Of a DNA stretch of 11,268 nucleotides, positions 1 to 7,963 are shown piece by piece; position 1 is the stretch's first letter, and the number at the start of each line of letters is the position of its first letter. The notes below the pieces were generated by a model. That model saw only the letters and a list, made by a program, of their open reading frames with translations. It had not been told where the DNA came from and did not search any database. Source of the DNA: an uncultured Collinsella sp. (GTDB taxonomy: Bacteria > Actinomycetota > Coriobacteriia > Coriobacteriales > Coriobacteriaceae); assembly GCA_902465425.1 (NCBI GenBank), contig CABQNA010000032.1, positions 1 through 11,268 on the forward strand. Reading direction: 5' to 3'. The position numbers and the translations under genes were made by a program.

Positions 1-13
1 TTTTTGGCAGGTT

Positions 14-1399
14 TTAGAGCTCCACGCTTTCGGCGCCGTTGATGGTTAGGTCGCGCTCGTAGAAGGCGGTGAGGGCGCGGATAGCGTACATCACGTCGCG
101 TACGCCGCCGGTCTCGTAGCTCGAGTGCATGGCCAGCTGCGGCAGGCCCACGTCCACGGCATGCATGCTCGCCTGCATGTTCGACAGGTTGCCGAGCGTG
201 GAGCCACCCGCCATATCACTCTTGTTGGCGAAGGCCTGCGTGGGTACGTCGGCGTCATCGCAAATAGCCTGGAACACCGCGCGGCTAAAGGCATCGGTGC
301 AGTAGTGCTGGTTAGCAGCTTCCTTGACGACGATGCCGCCGTTGAGTACGACCTGGTTGCGGGCATCGCACTTCTCGGCGTGGTTGGGGTGCACAGCATG
401 CGCATTATCGCAGCTCACGAGCATCGAGGCGGCAAGTGCGCGATGGTACGACTCATCATCGAAGCCCAGCGACCCGTTGATGCGTCGCAACGCGTCGGCC
501 AAGAAGGTCGACATGGCGCCCTGCTTGGTCTCGGAGCCAACCTCCTCGTTATCAAAGCAGCAGAAGACCGAGACGTCGTGCGCGTTCTCGGCACCCAAAA
601 ATGCCTGCAGCGAGGTGTAGGCGCAGGCCAGGTCGTCGAGCTTGGGCGTCGAGATAAACTCGTCGGCCCAGCCCCAAATGCGCGCATCCTGACGATTGAC
701 CAGGAACAGGTCGCGACCCAGGATCTGCTCGGGCTCAACGTCCAGTTCGTCGGCGATCAGAGCATCAAAGTCGCCCTGCTTAAGGTCACCGGCGCTGATG
801 AGCGGGCACAGGTCGACAGCACGATTAGGCGCAAAGCCCTCGTTAACGCCGCGGTTCATGTGGATGGCAAGGCTCGGGATAATAGCGACCTCGCGCTCGG
901 TGGCAAGCAGGCGGCTCTCAATACGGTCGCCCTCGCGTACCAGCACGCGGCCCGCGAGTGCCAGCGGACGGTCGAACCAGGTGTAGTCGATCATGCCGCC
1001 GTAGGCCTCGGTGTTCAGGCGCAGCGCCTCACCTGCGCCGTCGAGCTCGGGCACGGCCTTAACCTTAAACGTCGGCGAATCACTGTGCGACGCCGTGAGC
1101 TGAAAATGATAGTCACCGGCAACGCCATCCTCGCCCCAGGTTGCGGCCAGGTCCTCGCCCACCTTAAAGGCAACAACGCTCGAGGTATTGCGCTGCGTGT
1201 AATAACGCCCGCCCGGCTCGATGTCCCACGCCGCGTTCTCGGGCAGGTAGGTAAAGCCCGCCTCGTCGAGCTCGGCCATAATGGTCGCCGCCGTATGGAA
1301 CATGCTGGGGCATGCCTCGATAAAGTCGATAAGGTCGTTGGCGGCCTCGATATCGTCGGCCGTCACGTGCGCGCGCTCGGGCATTTCCTGATCCGTCAT
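14..1399 (-). CDS. M18 family metallo-aminopeptidase (aspartyl aminopeptidase type)
   Basis: A cytosolic di-zinc aminopeptidase that removes N-terminal residues, often acidic ones, from peptides. At 461 aa it has the usual family length. Every M18 metal-site motif is visible: His105 in TASHSDSP, Asp255 in KLDDLACAY, Glu285-Glu286 in DNEEVGSETKQGA, Asp331 in SCDNAHAVHP and His425 in AMHSSYETGG. The C-terminal MAGGSTLGN block (about 396-404) is also typical. The reading frame stays open upstream to 1510. I chose the ATG at 1397-1399 because AAGGGGAG lies just before it and the family homology starts close after it, whereas the upstream extension is Arg/Gly-rich and unlike the family. There is no signal peptide. 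It is divergent from the Ntn hydrolase, with about 160 bp between them. The family call is very secure; substrate preference cannot be read from the sequence. Confidence 0.96.
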   Translation of the reverse strand: MTDQEMPERAHVTADDIEAANDLIDFIEACPSMFHTAATIMAELDEAGFTYLPENAAWDIEPGGRYYTQRNTSSVVAFKVGEDLAATWGEDGVAGDYHFQLTASHSDSPTFKVKAVPELDGAGEALRLNTEAYGGMIDYTWFDRPLALAGRVLVREGDRIESRLLATEREVAIIPSLAIHMNRGVNEGFAPNRAVDLCPLISAGDLKQGDFDALIADELDVEPEQILGRDLFLVNRQDARIWGWADEFISTPKLDDLACAYTSLQAFLGAENAHDVSVFCCFDNEEVGSETKQGAMSTFLADALRRINGSLGFDDESYHRALAASMLVSCDNAHAVHPNHAEKCDARNQVVLNGGIVVKEAANQHYCTDAFSRAVFQAICDDADVPTQAFANKSDMAGGSTLGNLSNMQASMHAVDVGLPQLAMHSSYETGGVRDVMYAIRALTAFYERDLTINGAESVEL

Positions 1400-1560
1400 G
1401 CTCTCCCCTTTCGCTGGGTTGATGGTCCCTTCCAGCATACCCCGCCGCGCCAGCGCCGCACTCTTCATTCCGTGTTTAATCCCGCGCCGCTCACCAACTT
1501 GAGCCATCATGCCCGCGCCCCTTTTGCGACAATTGCGCTAACAGGACGAGAGGAGCCGTC

Positions 1561-2646
1561 ATGAAGCCACGTAACATTGCCATCGCCTGCGGTGTCGCGG
1601 GAGTCGCCGTCGGCCTTGCCGCTGCCACCGGTATCGTTTATCACAAGCAAATCAAGTCCGCCGCGTCGCTCAAACGCTTGACCGGCTACGCGGATGGCTA
1701 TGACCTGTACGCAATCGACATCGCCTACGACTACGATCTTGATCGCATCATCGCCGCTGGCGTGCGCGACGACCAGGCCTACATCGATGCCGTGGTGGCG
1801 CAGGTGCTGCCCGGTGTGCCGGTACATGTCCAGGCGCCCCAGTTTGCCTGCAGCGCTTTTGTCGCCGTAGATGCCGAAGGCCGCGTGCGCACCGGTCGCA
1901 ATTACGACTTTAAGGACGACACCTCGGCGCTGCTGGTGCGCAATCACCCACGCGGCGGCTATGCCTCCATCGGGTTTGCCGCCCTTAACAACCTGGGCGA
2001 TAACACTCCGCTTGACTCCGTCGCCGGACGGGCCGCCGCACTCATGGGCCCGTTTGGCCAGCTCGACGGTGTTAACGAATGCGGCGTGTCCATTGCCGTA
2101 CTCACCCTGGATTCCAAGCCCTGTGACCAGGACGCGCAACGCCCCGTCATCAATACCTCGCTCGCCATCCGTCTGGTGCTCGACCGTGCCGCCACCACGC
2201 AAGAAGCTGTCGACCTGCTTTCCGCCTACGACATGCACGCCATGGCAGGACGCGATTACCACTTCTTTATCAACGACGCCGCCGGTGACGCGCGCGTAGT
2301 AGAGTGGGATCCGCGCGATCCGGACCGTGCTTTCAAAGCGACCCCTGTTCGCCAGGTCACGAACTTCTACGCCTGCTATGGCGACGAAGTGCTGCCCAAC
2401 CAAAAGAATGGCGAGCTGGGCCATGGTAAAGAGCGCGCCGTCGCAATCGCCGATGTCCTTGACGCCCACGCCGGTGCCCAGGACGAGGCAGTCGCCTGGA
2501 AGGCCCTTCGCGCCGCAGCCCAAGAGCCCAATCCGGAAGACATCACCAGCAACACGCAGTGGTCGGTCGTCTTTGACAATACCGAGCCCGCTGCCGCCAT
2601 CACGCTGCGCCGCCACTGGGGCAACGTCGATGCCTTCGCACTGTAA
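1561..2646 (+). CDS. membrane-anchored choloylglycine hydrolase-like (linear amide C-N) hydrolase
   Basis: An N-terminal-nucleophile hydrolase of the bile salt hydrolase / penicillin V acylase superfamily, 361 aa. Residues 5-27 form one hydrophobic segment with a basic flank, so the enzyme is probably tethered outside the membrane or secreted. The nucleophile is Cys97 (QFACSAF). From it, Arg113 and Asp116 (GRNYDF) sit at +16 and +19, the spacing of Cys2, Arg18 and Asp21 in bile salt hydrolases. Asn172 (VNECGVS), Asn268 (VTNFY) and Arg292 (GKERAV) fit the other three catalytic positions. QWSVVFD (333-339) is a typical late strand. Because the cysteine lies about 96 residues in, activity should need cleavage before Cys97. 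AGGAG at 1550-1554 supports the ATG. Substrate is unknown: bile acid conjugates, N-acyl amino acids, acyl-homoserine lactones or penicillin V are all possible. Confidence 0.88.
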   Translation: MKPRNIAIACGVAGVAVGLAAATGIVYHKQIKSAASLKRLTGYADGYDLYAIDIAYDYDLDRIIAAGVRDDQAYIDAVVAQVLPGVPVHVQAPQFACSAFVAVDAEGRVRTGRNYDFKDDTSALLVRNHPRGGYASIGFAALNNLGDNTPLDSVAGRAAALMGPFGQLDGVNECGVSIAVLTLDSKPCDQDAQRPVINTSLAIRLVLDRAATTQEAVDLLSAYDMHAMAGRDYHFFINDAAGDARVVEWDPRDPDRAFKATPVRQVTNFYACYGDEVLPNQKNGELGHGKERAVAIADVLDAHAGAQDEAVAWKALRAAAQEPNPEDITSNTQWSVVFDNTEPAAAITLRRHWGNVDAFAL

Positions 2647-2714
2647 GGAGCCAGGCCCGTCGACCTTACGTTCCCTGACGTTGCTTACATTTCCATACGC
2701 TTGAGCTAACACGT

Positions 2715-2747
2715 TTTACCCCCGTATCAACAGTGTGCGGGGGTAAA
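2715..2747. repeat. perfect 10-bp inverted repeat upstream of the phosphofructokinase gene
   Basis: TTTACCCCCG (2715-2724) and CGGGGGTAAA (2738-2747) are exact reverse complements around a 13-nt spacer. No T-run follows on either strand, so it is a poor classical terminator. It ends 38 bp before the phosphofructokinase ATG. It could be a U-less terminator for the hydrolase gene, a leader hairpin, or an operator for a dimeric regulator. The bases are certain; the role is not. Confidence 0.6.
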
Positions 2748-2785
2748 CTTATGCGCATGTTATAACTTGCCCGGAAGGATTCATC

Positions 2786-3865
2786 ATGCTCAGGATCGGT
2801 CTTCTTACCAGTGGCGGCGACTGCCAGGCGCTCAACGCCACCATGCGCGGCATCGTCAAAACGCTTATGACCAATAGCGAAGAACCTATCGAGATCTACG
2901 GTTTTGAGGACGGCTACCAGGGCCTTATCTACAGCAGGTTCCGCGTCATGACGCCCGCCGATTTTAGCGGTATCCTCACCCGCGGCGGCACCATCCTGGG
3001 CACGAGCCGCACGCCGTTCAAGCGTCTGGATACCCCCGAGGCCGACGGCGTCGAGAAGGTGCCGGCGATGGTCCACACCTATCATAAGCTGCAGCTCGAC
3101 TGCCTGTTTATGCTGGGCGGCAACGGCTCCACCAAGACCGCCAACCGCCTGCGCGAAGAGGGCCTCAACGTTATCGCCCTGCCCAAGACCATCGATAACG
3201 ACACCTGGGGCACCGAGCTGACGTTTGGCTTTACGAGCGCCATCGACGTCGCCACCAAGTGCATCGACGACATCCACACCACCGCTTCGAGCCACGGCCG
3301 CGTGTTCGTTATCGAGATCATGGGCCACAAGGTTGGCTGGATTCCGCTGTACGCCGGCGTCGCGGGCGGCGCGGATGTCATCTTGATTCCCGAGATCCCC
3401 TACGACATGGATAACGTCATCAAGACCATCGAGCATCGCATGGAGACCGGCAGCCGCTTTACCATCGTGGCCGTCGCCGAGGGCGCTATCTCCAAGGAGG
3501 ACGCGGCGCTGTCCAAGAAGGAGTACAAGAAAAAGCTCGCCGAGCGCACGAGTCCGTCGATTGTCTACGACATCGCCAAGGAGATCGAAGCCAAGACTGG
3601 TCGCGAGACCCGCGTCGCCATCCCCGGCCACACGCAGCGCGGCGGCCAGCCCGACGCCCAGGACCGCATCTTTGCGACCCAGTGCGGCGTCGAGGCAGCG
3701 CTCGGCTGCCTGCGCGGCGAGTTTGGCTACATGATTGCCCTGCGTGACGGCAAGATGTGCCACATGCCGCTCGAGGAGGTCGCTGGCAAGCTCAAGTACG
3801 TCGACCCCCAGAGCGATCTAGTGCGCGAGGCCAAGGCGCTGGGCATCAGCTTCGGCGACGAATAG
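2786..3865 (+). CDS. 6-phosphofructokinase, mixed ATP/PPi active-site signature
   Basis: Phosphorylates fructose 6-phosphate to the 1,6-bisphosphate in glycolysis; cytosolic. The 359 aa length fits the bacterial/actinobacterial PfkA superfamily. Visible motifs are LTSGGDCQALNA (8-17), the donor loop GGNGSTKTA (111-119), PKTIDND (133-139, with catalytic Asp137 and Asp139), RVFVIEIMG (172-180), AEG (231-233) and PGHTQRGG (280-287, substrate contacts His282 and Arg285). The residue equivalent to E. coli Gly104 is Gly114, as in ATP enzymes. The one equivalent to Gly124 is Lys134, as in PPi enzymes. The position of E. coli Asp103 is Asn113, and His181 replaces the Arg of the usual MGR motif. GGAAGGA (2772-2778) sits ahead of the ATG. 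The stop codon lies inside the outer arm of a large palindrome. Family call certain, phosphoryl donor not. Confidence 0.94.
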   Translation: MLRIGLLTSGGDCQALNATMRGIVKTLMTNSEEPIEIYGFEDGYQGLIYSRFRVMTPADFSGILTRGGTILGTSRTPFKRLDTPEADGVEKVPAMVHTYHKLQLDCLFMLGGNGSTKTANRLREEGLNVIALPKTIDNDTWGTELTFGFTSAIDVATKCIDDIHTTASSHGRVFVIEIMGHKVGWIPLYAGVAGGADVILIPEIPYDMDNVIKTIEHRMETGSRFTIVAVAEGAISKEDAALSKKEYKKKLAERTSPSIVYDIAKEIEAKTGRETRVAIPGHTQRGGQPDAQDRIFATQCGVEAALGCLRGEFGYMIALRDGKMCHMPLEEVAGKLKYVDPQSDLVREAKALGISFGDE

Positions 3866-4041
3866 CCTCGGCCGAAACTGCTCTCATCGGAGACCCCAGG
3901 GCTTACCTCCCAAATCGTCCTCGGACATGTCAGGATCCCGCCGTGCGCTTCGCGCGGCGGGATCCTTCCGTCCTGCGGAAAGATTTGGGAGGTAAGCCCT
4001 GGGGCCTCCTGCGGTAACCGGGGAGGCCGAGGCTATTCGTC
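3857..4041. repeat. 185-bp nested palindrome overlapping the 3' end of the phosphofructokinase gene
   Basis: Three inverted-repeat blocks share one axis at 3949. The outer arms 3857-3873 and 4025-4041 are a perfect 17-bp match. The middle arms 3889-3916 and 3982-4009 match over 28 bp with one mismatch (3893/4005), including a perfect 23-bp block. The inner arms 3932-3943 and 3955-3966 are a perfect 12-bp match that continues through a G.T pair and GCG/CGC to a CTT loop. The blocks are separated by unpaired segments of 15 nt on both sides, so the whole folds as one long symmetric hairpin or cruciform. The left outer arm contains the last two sense codons and the stop of the phosphofructokinase gene. 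It may act as a terminator for converging transcription, or be a dispersed palindromic element. No transposase is present. Confidence 0.9.
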
Positions 4042-4074
4042 TTCTTGCTGCAAGTGCCTGGGGTAGGATGCGGC

Positions 4075-4275
4075 GTGCATTTTTGGGAGTATTCAGCAGC
4101 CGAGGGTGCCTGCATACTGGATTTTGGGCGAGAGACAGGCGCCGCGGGCCGCATTCTGCAAAAAAATGAGCGGTCCTCGAGGCGCCGGAGCTCAAAGTCA
4201 GGCTTTCAATGCGCTTTTGTGCGCCCGCTCCCGCACCCGCGGGCTCCGGGATGCTGAATACTCCGGAATTTGCAC
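4075..4275. repeat. second inverted-repeat element in the gene-free stretch
   Basis: GGAGTATTCAGCA (4086-4098) has an exact inverted copy at 4252-4264. Outside it, GTGCA (4075-4079) pairs with TGCAC (4271-4275) at the same 6-nt offset on both sides, so both pairs share an axis at 4175. The interior is GC-rich, not clearly complementary and not convincingly coding. Together with the preceding palindrome it accounts for most of the gap 3866-4402. It resembles a decayed small mobile or repeat element, but no terminal target duplication was identified. Confidence 0.6.
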
Positions 4276-4300
4276 GTCGCCCCCTGGGGTACCCGCGGGC

Positions 4301-4344
4301 AAAAAGCAACCGCCCCGCCGAAATATGCAATCGGCGGGGCGGTT
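4301..4344 (-). terminator. intrinsic terminator of the ABC transporter operon
   Basis: Arms 4308-4321 and 4331-4344 form a perfect 14-bp GC-rich stem with a 9-nt loop. Read on the minus strand, the stem is followed by GCTTTTTG (4307-4300), a classical U-tract. It lies about 60 nt after the permease stop codon, as expected for the leftward operon. On the plus strand only TTT follows, so it is probably mostly one-directional. Confidence 0.85.
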
Positions 4345-4402
4345 TATGCAAAAATGCGGTTGTGGTACATTACAGCTCGCTACAGCTTGAATCCCAGGCA
4401 GG

Positions 4403-7180
4403 TTACTCGGCGCTTTTGAGGGCGCCGACCATGTCGATCTTGTTGAGGGTACGATTGGTGGCTAGGTTGACGATAAACGTAAAGCCAAAGGAAAGCACCA
4501 CGGCGAGCACGTAGCTTAGCGGCTCGACTTCGACGTCAAAGTACAGCGACGGCATCTGCAAAATGTACGTAAAACTCTCGGCCAGCAAGCCGCCCAGTGG
4601 CACGCCCAGCGCGGCGCCAATTGCCGTGAGGATCAACGTCTCCTTGTTGACGTAATGGTGCACCTCGCCACGGCGGAAGCCCAGCACCTTGATGGTCGCC
4701 AGCTCGCGTTCGCGCTCGGAGATATTCGTGTTGGACAGCGTAAACACCACCACAAACGACAGGCACGCCGCCATAAAGGTCACGAGCACCACGACGGAAT
4801 TGATAATCGCAAAGTTCGCCTCATAGTTCTCCCAATGCTCGGCCGTGCTCGAGATGGTGAGCCAACCGTCGCTCTTAATCTTCTTGCTAAACGCAATCTG
4901 ATCGGCCGACGAACCCTTAAGCAGCGCAAGGATGCCGTTGAGGCGCGCGCTTCGACCGAACGCGCGCTCATAGGTGCTCTGCGTCATGTAAAGCGTGTTG
5001 CCCAGATAGTTAAGCGAAATGTCGCTGACTTTGACCTTGGCGACATTGAGCGACGAATCCTGGACGTGCGCCGTATCGCCCGGTTGAATCCCCAGCACCA
5101 GCTGTGAACTCTTACTCAGATACACGTCTCTGTCACGCAAAGACAGTGGCTCTTTGGACTCATCCTCAAGGCGAACGTAATCGCCCAAGTCACCCGTGCG
5201 GTCATCGGGCACCACGATCAGCTGCACGGTCTCGCTCTTTCCGCCGAATGTAAAGGTAACGTTGTCGGTCATAATCGGCAGCGTCGAAGTCACGGTCACG
5301 TTGGAATCATTGGCCGCGCCGCGCTCATCCAATGCCGCGCACGTCTGTGAAAAATCGTCGGGGTTAACAACCGCCAGCAAGTCATAGCGCGTGATATGCC
5401 CGTACTGTTTGGGCGAAAGCGCCACCGACGTGTCGCGGATGCCCATACCGCAGATCACGAGCGCCGTACAGCCGGCAATACCGAAGATGGTCATAAAGGC
5501 ACGCTTTTTGTAGCGGAACAGGTTACGCGCCGCCACCTTGTTCAAAAAGCCCATGCGGCGCCAGATAAAGCCGATGCGCTCAAGCAAGATGCGCGAGCCA
5601 GCGCGCGGGGCCTTGGGACGCATAAGCGAGGCCGGGGTCTCGGCCATCTCGTGGCGGCAGGCGATAATTGTGGCGCCCACCACGCCCACGGCAAACAGTG
5701 CCACCGAAACGATCGAGGACACGATGTCGTACGAAAGCAGCATCTGGGGCAGCGAGTACATGTCGTCGAACACCGTAAACAGGAACAGCGGCAGGCCCAC
5801 AAATCCGATGATGTTGCCGAGCACGCCGCCGATCAGACACGCCCACAGCGCGTAGTCCACGTATTTGGACAGGATGCACCCGCGCGAATAACCGAGCGCC
5901 TTATACAGGCCGATGAGCGTGCGCTCCTCCTCGACCATACGCGTAGCGGTGGTAAGGCTGATGAGCACGGCGACGATAAAGAAGATGAACGGGAACACCG
6001 TGGCGATGGCCTCAATTGACGAGCTATCGCTCTCCACGCTCGAGTAGCTTGCGATATTGCCGCGGTCCTGGATGTACCAGGTGCATTCACCAAGGTCAGA
6101 GAGCTCGGCGCGGGCATCGGCAAACTGCTGGTCGGCGGCGGCACGGCGCTGGTCCAGGTCGGCTTGCGCCTGCGCACGCTCGTCGCTGCCCTCGGCCATG
6201 CGATTGATGTTGTCCTGCTCAATCCCAAAGAGCATATTCGCCTGGCGCTCGGCCGCATCCAAGCTTGCCGGCGTGTCGACCGTCAGTTCCTGAGCGCGCG
6301 CCTTCTCACGCTCCTCGCGGATCTTCTCGATATTGCCCTTGACCTCATTGATCTTTGCCGCGTAGGAATCCGAATAGGAGTTGAGGCTCTTGGCTCCCTC
6401 GACGATCACGTGGACCGCGGAGTAGGAAGAAGATGTCGCGGCGTCCTCGCTCACATAGAACTTATAGTCCGCAGCCGAGGCGGCACGGAAGGCGTTGACT
6501 GTCGAGTCGGAGCTCACGTCGGTGGGATCGAGAACCTCGGCCGTGATGGTGTAATCGCCCGCGGCAAACTGGTCCTTGGCGCTTTGATTGGACGAGCTCG
6601 CGTCATTGGCGGCAAAACTCACCGTATCGCCGAGCTTTTTGCCCGAAGCCTTCAGGAACTTCGAAGTCACCGCGACCTCATCGGCGCTCTCGGGCAAATC
6701 GCCGTTCACGAGCACCGGCTGATCGATGTTCTCCTTGGAGAGACTTTGCACGACCACGCGCTCGCGCGTTGTGCCCACGGCGGTGTAGGCGGTCTCGGCG
6801 TAGATGCCCTCGGCCGTTTCGACGCCATCGACCTCTTGGATGGCGTCGAGATCATCGTCAGTCAGGCCATAGGTCGACTGCACGTTAATGTCATAGACAT
6901 TTTGCTGGTCGAAGTAGGCGTCAACCGAATCGCACAGGTCCTCGCAACCCGCCTTAAGGCCGCACATCACGCTCACGCCAAGCGCGGTGATGACCACGAT
7001 TGACAAGAAGCGCTTAAGACTACCTCGGATTGTGCGATAGATGCCACGGCGAAAAACCGTCGGCACCATATCGTTTGAGCTTTGAGCGGTACGGTAGGTC
7101 GTAAACTCCCGGTCGCGCTCCGTGTGCTTAGCATCGCCGGATTGGCTGTTTTGGCGGTCTTGGTCCATGGGCGCTACCAC
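4403..7180 (-). CDS. FtsX/MacB-type ABC transporter permease, 925 aa
   Basis: Membrane subunit of a type VII (MacB-like) ABC system. A hydrophobic helix at 58-76 is followed by a large extracytoplasmic region (about 77-390), which ends in a charged, probably coiled-coil stretch (about 275-360). The first FtsX domain (about 391-515) has helices near 391-411, 441-470 and 485-508, and the cytoplasmic coupling motif VEEERTLIGLYKALGYSRG. A further helix (562-580), a second external domain and a second FtsX domain (about 791-920) follow, the latter with ERERELATIKVLGFRRGEV. Such proteins move lipids, lipoproteins or antimicrobial peptides, or transmit mechanical force; this sequence does not say which. 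The GTG start at 7178-7180 overlaps the ATPase stop; an in-frame ATG at 7166-7168 is the alternative. Neither has a strong ribosome binding site, so coupling to ATPase translation is likely. Confidence 0.93.
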   Translation of the reverse strand: MVAPMDQDRQNSQSGDAKHTERDREFTTYRTAQSSNDMVPTVFRRGIYRTIRGSLKRFLSIVVITALGVSVMCGLKAGCEDLCDSVDAYFDQQNVYDINVQSTYGLTDDDLDAIQEVDGVETAEGIYAETAYTAVGTTRERVVVQSLSKENIDQPVLVNGDLPESADEVAVTSKFLKASGKKLGDTVSFAANDASSSNQSAKDQFAAGDYTITAEVLDPTDVSSDSTVNAFRAASAADYKFYVSEDAATSSSYSAVHVIVEGAKSLNSYSDSYAAKINEVKGNIEKIREEREKARAQELTVDTPASLDAAERQANMLFGIEQDNINRMAEGSDERAQAQADLDQRRAAADQQFADARAELSDLGECTWYIQDRGNIASYSSVESDSSSIEAIATVFPFIFFIVAVLISLTTATRMVEEERTLIGLYKALGYSRGCILSKYVDYALWACLIGGVLGNIIGFVGLPLFLFTVFDDMYSLPQMLLSYDIVSSIVSVALFAVGVVGATIIACRHEMAETPASLMRPKAPRAGSRILLERIGFIWRRMGFLNKVAARNLFRYKKRAFMTIFGIAGCTALVICGMGIRDTSVALSPKQYGHITRYDLLAVVNPDDFSQTCAALDERGAANDSNVTVTSTLPIMTDNVTFTFGGKSETVQLIVVPDDRTGDLGDYVRLEDESKEPLSLRDRDVYLSKSSQLVLGIQPGDTAHVQDSSLNVAKVKVSDISLNYLGNTLYMTQSTYERAFGRSARLNGILALLKGSSADQIAFSKKIKSDGWLTISSTAEHWENYEANFAIINSVVVLVTFMAACLSFVVVFTLSNTNISERERELATIKVLGFRRGEVHHYVNKETLILTAIGAALGVPLGGLLAESFTYILQMPSLYFDVEVEPLSYVLAVVLSFGFTFIVNLATNRTLNKIDMVGALKSAE

Positions 7181-7875
7181 TCGATCGTCTCGATAGGCAC
7201 GGGATTTTGCTGGACCGTTTCACTCTCCACGCGCCCGCTCTTAAAGCGAATCAGGCGATCGGCCATGGGCGCAAGCGCGGAGTTGTGGGTGATGATAATG
7301 ACCGTAATGCCCTGTTTGCGGCAGGTGTCCTGCAGCAATTGCAAGATCTGCTTGCCGGTTTTGTAGTCGAGTGCACCCGTGGGCTCGTCGCACAAAAGTA
7401 GCTTGGGGTTCTTGGCCAGTGCGCGGGCGATGGACACGCGCTGCTGCTCGCCGCCCGAAAGCTGCGCCGGAAAGTTAGCGAGGCGCTCACCCAGGCCAAC
7501 CTGGCAAAGCGTTTGCTCGGCATCGAGCGAATCGGGGCAGATTTGCGCCGCAAGCTCGACGTTTTCGAGGGCCGTCAGGTTGGGAACCAGATTGTAGAAC
7601 TGAAAGACAAAACCCACGTCGGCGCGGCGGTATTCCACGAGCTGTGCCTCGTTGGCGGAGCTCACGTCGCGCCCGTCCACCGTCACGGTGCCGGAGGTTA
7701 CCGTATCCATGCCACCCAGAATGTTGAGCGCCGTGGTTTTACCGGCGCCCGAAGCGCCCAGGATAATGGCAAGCTCGCCACGCTCAACGGTAAAGCTCGC
7801 GCCGTCGAGCGCGTGAATGCGGGCATCGCCCTCGCCGTATGCTTTGATGACGTCTTTAAATTCGATATAGGCCAT
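7174..7875 (-). CDS. ABC transporter ATP-binding protein (LolD/MacB/FtsE-type)
   Basis: ATPase partner of the permease encoded immediately downstream, 233 aa. All nucleotide-binding motifs are intact: Walker [10 protein letters not shown] (40-48), Q-loop Gln92 in VFQFYNL, signature LSGGEQQR (139-146), Walker B LLLCDEP (159-165), D-loop GALD and H-loop His197 in IIITHN. The [19 protein letters not shown] segment is characteristic of ATPases that pair with FtsX-like permeases. The stop overlaps the permease GTG by 7 nt, so the two form a tight operon. The ribosome binding site is weak (GGGA about 9 nt before the ATG). The gene is divergent from the GyrI-like gene. I saw no adjacent sensor kinase or response regulator, so the usual bacitracin-sensor context cannot be claimed. 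Confidence 0.96.
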   Translation of the reverse strand: MAYIEFKDVIKAYGEGDARIHALDGASFTVERGELAIILGASGAGKTTALNILGGMDTVTSGTVTVDGRDVSSANEAQLVEYRRADVGFVFQFYNLVPNLTALENVELAAQICPDSLDAEQTLCQVGLGERLANFPAQLSGGEQQRVSIARALAKNPKLLLCDEPTGALDYKTGKQILQLLQDTCRKQGITVIIITHNSALAPMADRLIRFKSGRVESETVQQNPVPIETIEW

Positions 7876-7929
7876 CGATCGGTTCCCATCTGGTCGGATA
7901 ACTCTTTAGTATTACCCATTTCGCACCGA

Positions 7930-7963
7930 CCAAAAAGGGACAGGTTCATTTTGGCAGGTTTTA
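7930..7963. repeat. REP-like short repeat with small inverted repeat
   Basis: CCAAAA (7930-7935) and TTTTGG (7949-7954) are inverted around GGGACAGG-containing DNA. The segment TTTTGGCAGGTTTTA (7949-7963) is repeated exactly at 2-16, where it overlaps the stop codon of the M18 gene. On the minus strand the related words AACCTGCC and AACCTGTCC follow each other. This looks like part of a short dispersed intergenic repeat; only two copies are in the window. Confidence 0.45.

Noticed and set aside
125..1564. Long plus-strand reading frame (479 aa) opposite the M18 gene
   Set aside because: The minus strand carries an unmistakable M18 peptidase with all metal ligands. The antisense frame is a by-product of high GC and has no recognisable domain.
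1507..2712. Long minus-strand reading frame (401 aa) opposite the Ntn hydrolase
   Set aside because: It lies entirely across a gene with conserved catalytic residues and a good ribosome binding site, and its translation resembles no family.
2761..2766. TATAAC as -10 of the phosphofructokinase promoter
   Set aside because: Transcription would start at about the ribosome binding site (2772-2778), and there is no -35 at the right distance.
2666..3763. Minus-strand reading frame (365 aa) opposite the phosphofructokinase
   Set aside because: It is a shadow of a highly conserved gene with no domain signature of its own.
3884..4351. Minus-strand reading frame (155 aa) across the palindromic region
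   Set aside because: The translation is Arg/Pro/Gly-rich and consists of the palindrome arms and terminator read as codons; the plus-strand frames here have the same origin.
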